64,000 nucleotides of DNA from Halisarca cf. caerulea. Taxonomy: Eukaryota; Porifera; Demospongiae; Chondrillida; Halisarcidae. Shown piece after piece: positions 52,670-64,000 of this stretch; position 1 is the stretch's first letter; the number at the start of each line of letters is the position of its first letter. Under the pieces are notes generated by a model. That model made no database searches and was not told where the DNA came from. It saw only the letters and a list, made by a program, of their open reading frames with translations. The position numbers and the translations under genes were made by a program. The stretch is from assembly GCA_963170055.1 (NCBI GenBank), contig CAUJGJ010000188.1, forward strand, positions 511,671 to 575,670. Direction: 5' to 3'.

Positions 52670-55600
52670 TATGTTTCTAACGTTCTCTTTGCGATACAAA
52701 TTATTTAAACTTTGTAACATTTTAAACTTAACTATTTCATTTCTGATATCTTAGGAACTTTACCAATTTTGTACTTTCCCTAATTTTAAACTTATGTTTC
52801 TAACGTTCTCTTTGCGATACAAATTATTTAAACTTTGTAACATTTTAAACTTAACTATTTCATTTATGATATCTTAGGAACTTTCCCAATTTTGTACTTT
52901 TCCTAATCTTAAACTTTTGTTTCTAACGTTCTCTTTGCGATACAAATTATTTGAATTTTGTAACATTTTAAACTTAACTATTTCATTTGTAATATCTTAG
53001 GAACTTTGCCAATTTTGTACTTTTCCTAATTTTAAACTTATGTTTCTAACGCTCTCTTTGCGATACAAACTATTAAAATTTTGTAACATTTTAAACTTAA
53101 CTATTTCATTGTTGATATCTTAATAACTTTGCCAATTTTGTACTTTCCCTATTTTTAAACTTATGTTTCTAATGTTCTCTTTGCGATACAAATTATTTAA
53201 ACTTTGTAACATTTTAAACTTAACTATTTCATTTGTAATATCTTAGGAACTTTGCCAATTTTGTACTTTTCCTAATTTTAAACTTATGTTTCTAACGTTC
53301 TCTTTGCGATACAAATTATTTAAATTTTGTAACATTTTAAACTTAACTATTTCATTTGTAATATCTTAGGAACTTTGCCAATTTTGTACTTTTCCTAATT
53401 TTAAACTTATGTTTCTAACGTTCTCTTTGCAATACAAACTATTAAAATTTTGTAACATTTTAAACTTAACTATTTCATTGTTGATATCTTAGTAACTTTG
53501 CCAATTTTGTACTTTCCCTAATTTTAAACTTATGTTTCTAACGTTCTCTTTGCGATACAAATTATTTAAATTTTGTAACATTTTAAACTTAACTATTTCA
53601 TTTGTAATATCTTAGGAACTTTGCCAATTTTGTACTTTTCCTAATTTTAAACTTATGTTTCTAACGTTCTCTTTGCAATACAAACTATTAAAATTTTGTA
53701 ACATTTTAAACTTAACTATTTCATTGTTGATATCTTAGTAACTTTGCCAATTTTGTACTTTCCCTAATTTTAAACTTATGTTTCTAACGTTCTCTTTGCG
53801 ATACAAATTATTTAAACTTTGTAACATTTTAAACTTAACTATTTCATTTCTGATATCTTAGGAACTTTACCAATTTTGTACTTTCCCTAATTTTAAACTT
53901 ATGTTTCTAACGTTCTCTTTGCGATACAAATTATTTAAACTTTGTAACATTTTAAACTTAACTATTTCATTTATGATATCTTAGGAACTTTGCCAATTTT
54001 GTACTTTTCCTAATCTTAAACTTTTGTTTCTAACGTTCTCTTTGCGATACAAATTATTTGAATTTTGTAACATTTTAAACTTAACTATTTCATTTGTAAT
54101 ATCTTAGGAACTTTGCCAATTTTGTACTTTTCCTAATTTTAAACTTATGTTTCTAACGTTCTCTTTGCGATACAAACTATTAAAATTTTGTAACATTTTA
54201 AACTTAACTATTTCATTGTTGATATCTTAATAACTTTGCCAATTTTGTACTTTCCCTAATTTTAAACTTATGTTTCTAATGTTCTCTTTGCGATACAAAT
54301 TATTTAAACTTTGTAACATTTTAAACTTAACTATTTCATTTGTAATATCTTAGGAACTTTGCCAATTTTGTACTTTTCCTAATTTTAAACTTATGTTTCT
54401 AACGTTCTCTTTGCGATACAAATTATTTAAATTTTGTAACATTTTAAACTTAACTATTTCATTTGTAATATCTTAGGAACTTTGCCAATTTTGTACTTTT
54501 CCTAATTTTAAACTTATGTTTCTAACGTTCTCTTTGCAATACAAACTATTAAAATTTTGTAACATTTTAAACTTAACTATTTCATTGTTGATATCTTAGT
54601 AACTTTGCCAATTTTGTACTTTCCCTAATTTTAAACTTATGTTTCTAACGTTCTCTTTGCGATACAAATTATTTAAACTTTGTAACATTTTAAACTTAAC
54701 TATTTCATTTATGATATCTTAGGAACTTTGCCAATTTTGTACTTTTCCTAATCTTAAACTTTTGTTTCTAACGTTCTACTCGCGATACAAATTATTAAAA
54801 TTTTGTAACATTTTAAACTTAACTATTTCATTTGTAATATCTTAGGAACTTTGCCAATTTTGTACTTTTCCTAATTTTAAACTTATGTTTCTAACGTTCT
54901 CTTTGCGATACAAACTATTAAAATTTTGTAACATTTTAAACTTAACTATTTCATTGTTGATATCTTAATAACTTTTCCAATTTTGTACTTTCCCTAATTT
55001 TAAACTTATGTTTCTAATGTTCTCTTTGCGATACAAATTATTTAAACTTTGTAACATTTTAAACTTAACTATTTCATTTGTAATATCTTAGGAACTTTGC
55101 CAATTTTGTACTTTTCCTAATTTTAAACTTATGTTTCTAACGTTCTCTTTGCGATACAAATTATTTAAATTTTGTAACATTTTAAACTTAACTATTTCAT
55201 TGTTGATATCTTAGTAACTTTGCCAATTTTGTACTTTCCCTAATTTTAAACTTATGTTTCTAACGTTCTCTTTGCGATACAAATTATTTAAACTTTGTAA
55301 CATTTTAAACTTAACTATTTCATTTCTGATATCTTAGGAACTTTACCAATTTTGTACTTTCCCTAATTTTAAACTTATGTTTCTAACGTTCTCTTTGCGA
55401 TACAAATTATTTAAACTTTGTAACATTTTAAACTTAACTATTTCATTTATGATATCTTAGGAACTTTCCCAATTTTGTACTTTTCCTAATCTTAAACTTT
55501 TGTTTCTAACGTTCTCTTTGCGATACAAATTATTTGAATTTTGTAACATTTTAAACTTAACTATTTCATTTGTAATATCTTAGGAACTTTGCCAATTTTG

Positions 55601-58600
55601 TACTTTTCCTAATTTTAAACTTATGTTTCTAACGTTCTCTTTGCGATACAAACTATTAAAATTTTGTAACATTTTAAACTTAACTATTTCATTGTTGATA
55701 TCTTGATAACTTTGCCAATTTTGTACTTTCCCTAATTTTAAACTTATGTTTCTAATGTTCTGTTTGCGATACAAATTATTTAAACTTTGTAACATTTTAA
55801 ACTTAACTATTTCATTTGTAATATCTTAGGAACTTTGCCAATTTTGTACTTTTCCTAATTTTAAACTTATGTTTCTAACGTTCTCTTTGCGATACAAATT
55901 ATTTAAATTTTGTAACATTTTAAACTTAACTATTTCATTTGTAATATCTTAGGAACTTTGCCAATTTTGTACTTTTCCTAATTTTAAACTTATGTTTCTA
56001 ACGTTCTCTTTGCAATACAAACTATTAAAATTTTGTAACATTTTAAACTTAACTATTTCATTGTTGATATCTTAGTAACTTTGCCAATTTTGTACTTTCC
56101 CTAATTTTAAACTTATTTTTCTAACGTTCTCTTTGCGATACAAATTATTTAAACTTTGTAACATTTTAAACTTAACTATTTCATTTCTGATATCTTAGGA
56201 ACTTTACCAATTTTGTACTTTCCCTAATTTTAAACTTATGTTTCTAACGTTCTCTTTGCGATACAAATTATTTAAACTTTGTAACATTTTAAACTTAACT
56301 ATTTCATTTATGATATCTTAGGAACTTTCCCAATTTTGTACTTTTCCTAATCTTAAACTTTTGTTTCTAACGTTCTCTTTGCGATACAAATTATTTGAAT
56401 TTTGTAACATTTTAAACTTAACTATTTCATTTGTAATATCTTAGGAACTTTGCCAATTTTGTACTTTTCCTAATTTTAAACTTATGTTTCTAACGCTCTC
56501 TTTGCGATACAAACTATTAAAATTTTGTAACATTTTAAACTTAACTATTTCATTGTTGATATCTTAATAACTTTGCCAATTTTGTACTTTCCCTATTTTT
56601 AAACTTATGTTTCTAATGTTCTCTTTGCGATACAAATTATTTAAACTTTGTAACATTTTAAACTTAACTATTTCATTTGTAATATCTTAGGAACTTTGCC
56701 AATTTTGTACTTTTCCTAATTTTAAACTTATGTTTCTAACGTTCTCTTTGCGATACAAATTATTTAAATTTTGTAACATTTTAAACTTAACTATTTCATT
56801 TGTAATATCTTAGGAACTTTGCCAATTTTGTACTTTTCCTAATTTTAAACTTATGTTTCTAACGTTCTCTTTGCAATACAAACTATTAAAATTTTGTAAC
56901 ATTTTAAACTTAACTATTTCATTGTTGATATCTTAGTAACTTTGCCAATTTTGTACTTTCCCTAATTTTAAACTTATGTTTCTAACGTTCTCTTTGCGAT
57001 ACAAATTATTTAAATTTTGTAACATTTTAAACTTAACTATTTCATTTGTAATATCTTAGGAACTTTGCCAATTTTGTACTTTTCCTAATTTTAAACTTAT
57101 GTTTCTAACGTTCTCTTTGCAATACAAACTATTAAAATTTTGTAACATTTTAAACTTAACTATTTCATTGTTGATATCTTAGTAACTTTGCCAATTTTGT
57201 ACTTTCCCTAATTTTAAACTTATGTTTCTAACGTTCTCTTTGCGATACAAATTATTTAAACTTTGTAACATTTTAAACTTAACTATTTCATTTCTGATAT
57301 CTTAGGAACTTTACCAATTTTGTACTTTCCCTAATTTTAAACTTATGTTTCTAACGTTCTCTTTGCGATACAAATTATTTAAACTTTGTAACATTTTAAA
57401 CTTAACTATTTCATTTATGATATCTTAGGAACTTTCCCAATTTTGTACTTTTCCTAATCTTAAACTTTTGTTTCTAACGTTCTCTTTGCGATACAAATTA
57501 TTTGAATTTTGTAACATTTTAAACTTAACTATTTCATTTGTAATATCTTAGGAACTTTGCCAATTTTGTACTTTTCCTAATTTTAAACTTATGTTTCTAA
57601 CGTTCTCTTTGCGATACAAACTATTAAAATTTTGTAACATTTTAAACTTAACTATTTCATTGTTGATATCTTAATAACTTTGCCAATTTTGTACTTTCCC
57701 TAATTTTAAACTTATGTTTCTAATGTTCTCTTTGCGATACAAATTATTTAAACTTTGTAACATTTTAAACTTAACTATTTCATTTGTAATATCTTAGGAA
57801 CTTTGCCAATTTTGTACTTTTCCTAATTTTAAACTTATGTTTCTAACGTTCTCTTTGCGATACAAATTATTTAAATTTTGTAACATTTTAAACTTAACTA
57901 TTTCATTTGTAATATCTTAGGAACTTTGCCAATTTTGTACTTTTCCTAATTTTAAACTTATGTTTCTAACGTTCTCTTTGCAATACAAACTATTAAAATT
58001 TTGTAACATTTTAAACTTAACTATTTTATTGTTGATATCTTAGTAACTTTGCCAATTTTGTACTTTCCCTAATTTTAAACTTATGTTTCTAACGTTCTCT
58101 TTGCGATACAAATTATTTAAACTTTGTAACATTTTAAACTTAACTATTTCATTTATGATATCTTAGGAACTTTGCCAATTTTGTACTTTTCCTAATCTTA
58201 AACTTTTGTTTCTAACGTTCTACTCGCGATACAAATTATTAAAATTTTGTAACATTTTAAACTTAACTATTTCATTTGTAATATCTTAGGAACTTTGCCA
58301 ATTTTGTACTTTTCCTAATTTTAAACTTATGTTTCTAACGTTCTCTTTGCGATACAAACTATTAAAATTTTGTAACATTTTAAACTTAACTATTTCATTG
58401 TTGATATCTTAATAACTTTTCCAATTTTGTACTTTCCCTAATTTTAAACTTATGTTTCTAATGTTCTCTTTGCGATACAAATTATTTAAACTTTGTAACA
58501 TTTTAAACTTAACTATTTCATTTGTAATATCTTAGGAACTTTGCCAATTTTGTACTTTTCCTAATTTTAAACTTATGTTTCTAACGTTCTCTTTGCGATA

Positions 58601-59560
58601 CAAATTATTTAAATTTTGTAACATTTTAAACTTAACTATTTCATTGTTGATATCTTAGTAACTTTGCCAATTTTGTAGTTTCCCTAATTTTAAACTTATG
58701 TTTCTAACGTTCTCTTTGCGATACAAATTATTTAAACTTTGTAACATTTTAAACTTAACTATTTCATTTCTGATATCTTAGGAACTTTACCAATTTTGTA
58801 CTTTCCCTAATTTTAAACTTATGTTTCTAACGTTCTCTTTGCGATACAAATTATTTAAACTTTGTAACATTTTAAACTTAACTATTTCATTTATGATATC
58901 TTAGGAACTTTCCCAATTTTGTACTTTTCCTAATCTTAAACTTTTGTTTCTAACGTTCTCTTTGCGATACAAATTATTTGAATTTTGTAACATTTTAAAC
59001 TTAACTATTTCATTTGTAATATCTTAGGAACTTTGCCAATTTTGTACTTTTCCTAATTTTAAACTTATGTTTCTAACGTTCTCTTTGCGATACAAACTAT
59101 TAAAATTTTGTAACATTTTAAACTTAACTATTTCATTGTTGATATCTTGATAACTTTGCCAATTTTGTACTTTCCCTAATTTTAAACTTATGTTTCTAAT
59201 GTTCTGTTTGCGATACAAATTATTTAAACTTTGTAACATTTTAAACTTAACTATTTCATTTGTAATATCTTAGGAACTTTGCCAATTTTGTACTTTTCCT
59301 AATTTTAAACTTATGTTTCTAACGTTCTCTTTGCGATACAAATTATTTAAATTTTGTAACATTTTAAACTTAACTATTTCATTTGTAATATCTTAGGAAC
59401 TTTGCCAATTTTGTACTTTTCCTAATTTTAAACTTATGTTTCTAACGTTCTCTTTGCAATACAAACTATTAAAATTTTGTAACATTTTAAACTTAACTAT
59501 TTCATTGTTGATATCTTAGTAACTTTGCCAATTTTGTACTTTCCCTAATTTTAAACTTAT
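52670..59560 (+). repeat. 3444-bp higher-order unit (28 monomers), two tandem copies
   Basis: Markers at exactly +3444: TAACGCTCTC 53047/56491, the ATTATTTGAATTTTG monomer 54051/57495, TCTTAATAACTTTTCC 54963/58407, and TCTTGATAAC with GTTCTGTTTGCG 55701/59145. The first copy overlaps the right copy of the 4241-bp unit but lacks its insertion, so the two duplications are nested in time. Limits are approximate. Confidence 0.85.
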
Positions 59561-60062
59561 GTTTCTAACGTTCTCTTTGCGATACAAATTATTTAAACTT
59601 TGTAACATTTTAAACTTAACTATTTCATTTATGATATCTTAGGAACTTTGCCAATTTTGTACTTTTCCTAATCTTAAACTTTTGTTTCTAACGTTCTACT
59701 CGCGATACAAATTATTAAAATTTTGTAACATTTTAAACTTAACTATTTCATTTGTAATATCTTAGGAACTTTGCCAATTTTGTACTTTTCCTAATTTTAA
59801 ACTTATGTTTCTAACGTTCTCTTTGCGATACAAACTATTAAAATTTTGTAACATTTTAAACTTAACTATTTCATTGTTGATATCTTAATAACTTTTCCAA
59901 TTTTGTACTTTCCCTAATTTTAAACTTATGTTTCTAATGTTCTCTTTGCGATACAAATTATTTAAACTTTGTAACATTTTAAACTTAACTATTTCATTTG
60001 TAATATCTTAGGAACTTTGCCAATTTTGTACTTTTCCTAATTTTAAACTTATGTTTCTAACG

Positions 60063-63000
60063 TTCTCCTTGCGATACAAATTATTTAAATTTTGTAACAT
60101 TTTAAACTTAACTATTTCATTTGTAATATCTTAGGAACTTTGCCAATTTTGTACTTTTCCTAATTTTAAACTTATGTTTCTAACGTTCTCTTTGCAATAC
60201 AAACTATTATAATTTTGTAACATTTTAAACTTAAATATTTCATTTTTGATATCTTAGTAACTTTGCCAATTTTGTACTTTCCCTAATTTTAAACTTATGT
60301 TTCTAACGTTCTCTTTGCGATACAAATTATTTAAACTTTGTAACATTTTAAACTTAACTATTTCATTTATGATATCTTAGAAACTTTGCCAATTTTGTAC
60401 TTTTCCAAATTTTAAACTTATGTTTCTAACGTTCTCTTTGCGATACAAATTATTTAAACTTTGTAACATTTTAAACTTAACTATTTCATTTATGATATCT
60501 TAGGAACTTTGCCAATTTTGTACTTTCCCTAATTTTAAACTTATGTTTCTAACGTTCTCTTTGTGATACAAATTATTTAAACTTTGTAACATTTTAAACT
60601 TAACTATTTCATTTATGATATCTTAGGAACTTTGCCAATTTTGTACTTTTCCTAATTTTAAACTTATGTTTCTAACGTTCTCTTTGCGATACAAACTATT
60701 AAAATTTTGTAACATTTTAAACTTAACTATTTCATTGTTGATATCTTAATAACTTTGCCAATTTTGTACTTTTCCTATTTTTAAACTTATGTTTCTAACG
60801 TTCTCTTTGCGATACAAACTATTAAAATTTTGTAACATTTTAAACTTAACTATTTCATTGTTGATATCTTAATAACTTTTCCAATTTTGTACTTTCCCTA
60901 ATTTTAAACTTATGTTTCTAACGTTCTCTTTGCGATACAAACTATTAAAATTTTGTAACATTTTAAACTTAACTATTTCATTGTTGATATCTTAATAACT
61001 TTTCCAATTTTGTACTTTCCCTAATTTTAAACTTATGTTTCTAATGTTCTCTTTGCGATACAAATTATTTAAACTTTGTAACATTTTAAACTTAACTATT
61101 TCATTTGTAATATCTTAGGAACTTTGCCAATTTTGTACTTTTCCTAATTTTAAACTTATGTTTCTAACGTTCTCCTTGCGATACAAATTATTTAAATTTT
61201 GTAACATTTTAAACTTAACTATTTCATTTGTAATATCTTAGGAACTTTGCCAATTTTGTACTTTTCCTAATTTTAAACTTATGTTTCTAACGTTCTCTTT
61301 GCAATACAAACTATTATAATTTTGTAACATTTTAAACTTAAATATTTCATTTTTGATATCTTAGTAACTTTGCCAATTTTGTACTTTCCCTAATTTTAAA
61401 CTTATGTTTCTAACGTTCTCTTTGCGATACAAATTATTTAAACTTTGTAACATTTTAAACTTAACTATTTCATTTATGATATCTTAGAAACTTTGCCAAT
61501 TTTGTACTTTTCCTAATTTTAAACTTATGTTTCTAACGTTCTCTTTGCGATACAAATTATTTAAACTTTGTAACATTTTAAACTTAACTATTTCATTTAT
61601 GATATCTTAGGAACTTTGCCAATTTTGTACTTTCCCTAATTTTAAACTTATGTTTCTAACGTTCTCTTTGTGATACAAATTATTTAAACTTTGTAACATT
61701 TTAAACTTAACTATTTCATTTATGATATCTTAGGAACTTTGCCAATTTTGTACTTTTCCTAATTTTAAACTTATGTTTCTAACGTTCTCTTTGCGATACA
61801 AACTATTAAAATTTTGTAACATTTTAAACTTAACTATTTCATTGTTGATATCTTAATAACTTTGCCAATTTTGTACTTTTCCTATTTTTAAACTTATGTT
61901 TCTAACGTTCTCTTTGCGATACAAACTATTAAAATTTTGTAACATTTTAAACTTAACTATTTCATTGTTGATATCTTAATAACTTTTCCAATTTTGTACT
62001 TTCCCTAATTTTAAACTTATGTTTCTAACGTTCTCTTTGCGATACAAATTATTTAAATTTTGTAACATTTTAAACTTAACTATTTCATTTGTAATATCTT
62101 AGGAACTTTGCCAATTTTGTACTTTTCCTAATTTTAAACTTATGTTTCTAACGTTCTCTTTGCAATACAAACTATTATAATTTTGTAACATTTTAAACTT
62201 AAATATTTCATTTTTGATATCTTAGTAACTTTGCCAATTTTGTACTTTCCCTAATTTTAAACTTATGTTTCTAACGTTCTCTTTGCGATACAAATTATTT
62301 AAACTTTGTAACATTTTAAACTTAACTATTTCATTTATGATATCTTAGAAACTTTGCCAATTTTGTACTTTTCCTAATTTTAAACTTATGTTTCTAACGT
62401 TCTCTTTGCGATACAAATTATTTAAACTTTGTAACATTTTAAACTTAACTATTTCATTTATGATATCTTAGGAACTTTGCCAATTTTGTACTTTCCCTAA
62501 TTTTAAACTTATGTTTCTAACGTTCTCTTTGTGATACAAATTATTTAAACTTTGTAACATTTTAAACTTAAATATTTCATTTATGATATCTTAGGAACTT
62601 TGCCAATTTTGTACTTTTCCTAATTTTAAACTTATGTTTCTAACGTTCTCTTTGCGATACAAATTATTTAAATTTTGTAACATTTTAAACTTAACTATTT
62701 CATTTGTAATATCTTAGGAACTTTGCCAATTTTGTACTTTTCCTAATTTTAAACTTATGTTTCTAACGTTCTCCTTGCGATACAAATTATTTAAATTTTG
62801 TAACATTTTAAACTTAACTATTTCATTTGTAATATCTTAGGAACTTTGCCAATTTTGTACTTTTCCTAATTTTAAACTTATGTTTCTAACGTTCTCTTTG
62901 CAATACAAACTATTATAATTTTGTAACATTTTAAACTTAAATATTTCATTTTTGATATCTTAGTAACTTTGCCAATTTTGTACTTTCCCTAATTTTAAAC

Positions 63001-64000
63001 TTATGTTTCTAACGTTCTCTTTGCGATACAAATTATTTAAACTTTGTAACATTTTAAACTTAACTATTTCATTTATGATATCTTAGAAACTTTGCCAATT
63101 TTGTACTTTTCCTAATTTTAAACTTATGTTTCTAACGTTCTCTTTGCGATACAAATTATTTAAACTTTGTAACATTTTAAACTTAACTATTTCATTTATG
63201 ATATCTTAGAAACTTTGCCAATTTTGTACTTTTCCTAATTTTAAACTTATGTTTCTAACGTTCTCTTTGCGATACAAATTATTTAAACTTTGTAACATTT
63301 TAAACTTAACTATTTCATTTATGATATCTTAGGAACTTTGCCAATTTTGTACTTTCCCTAATTTTAAACTTATGTTTCTAACGTTCTCTTTGTGATACAA
63401 ATTATTTAAACTTTGTAACATTTTAAACTTAACTATTTCATTTATGATATCTTAGGAACTTTGCCAATTTTGTACTTTTCCTAATTTTAAACTTATGTTT
63501 CTAACGTTCTCTTTGCGATACAAACTATTAAAATTTTGTAACATTTTAAACTTAACTATTTCATTGTTGATATCTTAATAACTTTGCCAATTTTGTACTT
63601 TCCCTAATTTTAAACTTATGTTTCTAATGTTCTCTTTGCGATACAAATTATTTAAACTTTGTAACATTTTAAACTTAACTATTTCATTTGTAATATCTTA
63701 GGAACTTTGCCAATTTTGTACTTTTCCTATTTTTAAACTTATGTTTCTAACGTTCTCTTTGCGATACAAACTATTAAAATTTTGTAACATTTTAAACTTA
63801 ACTATTTCATTTGTAATATCTTAGGAACTTTGCCAATTTTGTACTTTTCCTAATTTTAAACTTATGTTTCTAACGTTCTCCTTGCGATACAAATTATTTA
63901 AATTTTGTAACATTTTAAACTTAACTATTTCATTTGTAATATCTTAGGAACTTTGCCAATTTTGTACTTTTCCTAATTTTAAACTTATGTTTCTAACGTT
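60063..64000 (+). repeat. 1107-bp (9-monomer) higher-order repeat at the right end
   Basis: TTCTCCTTGCG starts at 60063, 61170, 62769 and 63876, with offsets of 1107, 1599 and 1107 bp (9, 13 and 9 monomers). In the first three copies it is followed by the same series: CTATTATAATTTTG with AAATATTTCATTTTTGATATC, then CTTAGAAAC units, then a TTTGTGATAC unit. After 63876 the window ends before these can be checked. A further copy of the CTATTATAATTTTG monomer near 62166 is preceded by CTCTTTGCG instead. The series is cut by the window end. Confidence 0.82.

Larger units (their letters stand above)
45550..54031 (+). repeat. 4241-bp higher-order unit (34 monomers plus insertion), two tandem copies
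   Basis: Copy 1 is about 45550-49790 and copy 2 about 49791-54031. Markers at exactly +4241: the ACTCGCG monomer 45923/50164, CATTTGTAAAATC 46101/50342 and 47882/52123, TTTCTAGCGC 47021/51262, and the 62-bp insertions 47748/51989. Similarity fails just after 49.79/54.03 kb, as expected at the end of one tandem duplication. Confidence 0.88.
7800..64000 (+). repeat. 123-bp AT-rich satellite DNA, about 456 head-to-tail monomers, open at the right edge
   Basis: Phasing on GTTCTCTTTGCGATAC gives starts at 7800, 7923, 8046 and so on to 63998. The distance equals 456 x 123 minus 8 plus two 59-bp net insertions. The small indels that I can see explain the -8: deletions in CAAATATTAC (four units) and CTAAGGAACTTACC (four units), one near 18750, and a +1 at about 40324. 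A consensus unit has about 29 G+C of 123 (24%), with C exceeding G on this strand. All units face the same way; I saw no inversion, transposon or gene. Landmarks in order are AACGTT, TTTGCGATAC, TTTGTAACATTTTAAAC, TTAACTATTTCATT, GATATCTTAG, AACTTTGCCAATTTTG and CCTAATTTTAAACTTATG. Function is unknown; centromeric or other heterochromatin is the natural hypothesis. Confidence 0.97.

Noticed and set aside
7800..64000. CRISPR array
   Set aside because: The whole 123-bp unit repeats without unique spacers, in a eukaryotic context.
7800..64000. Telomeric repeat or CENP-B-box satellite
   Set aside because: There is no short telomeric unit, and no TTCG...CGGG-type box in the monomer; a centromere role cannot be read from sequence alone.

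Overview
The window looks like nuclear DNA of a metazoan, most likely an early-branching marine invertebrate such as a sponge or cnidarian. That placement is an inference from the transposon families present and the low GC content; no host gene anchors it. There are no tRNA, rRNA, CRISPR or prokaryotic operon signals, and I see no intact host protein-coding gene.

Positions 1-7,500 are a graveyard of transposable elements. From left to right it holds: (i) the C-terminal end of a retroelement-linked ORF, with a zinc-knuckle-like motif and a possible nuclease domain (309-1091, +); (ii) a decayed Ginger1-type cut-and-paste DNA transposon (2374-4260, +), starting at a good splice acceptor and reading integrase C-terminal half, GPY/F module, Ser/Thr/Pro-rich linker, CXC-like cysteine cluster, Ulp1 (C48) protease and C-terminal PHD finger, broken by several frameshifts and two in-frame TAG codons; (iii) a G-rich minisatellite with long and short unit types (4386-5370), running into a different 33-bp minisatellite (5391-5613); (iv) the C-terminal end of a non-LTR retrotransposon polymerase on the minus strand (5632-6258); and (v) AT-rich spacer with an (AAT)n tract, an imperfect inverted repeat and a 34-bp direct repeat.

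Positions 7,502-64,000 are one uninterrupted head-to-tail satellite array that leaves the right edge of the window. The monomer is 123 bp and about 76% AT. Counting phase from 7800 to 63998 gives about 456 monomers, with ten single-base indels (net -8) and two identical 62-bp AT-rich insertions (net +59 each). The two leftmost units are divergent and about 149 bp long, which looks like an older form of the monomer. The array is built from nested, overlapping block duplications whose offsets are whole numbers of monomers: 614 bp (5-mer, three tandem copies), 861, 1107, about 2.95 kb, 3198, 3444 (28-mer), 3690 (30-mer) and 4241 bp (34-mer plus the insertion). The commonest variants fall at the two CpG sites and are mostly TpG or CpA, as expected if the array is methylated in the germline.

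No set of genes here works together. The main content is a large, hierarchically amplified satellite, a candidate for pericentromeric, centromeric or other heterochromatin, lying against a transposon-rich flank.
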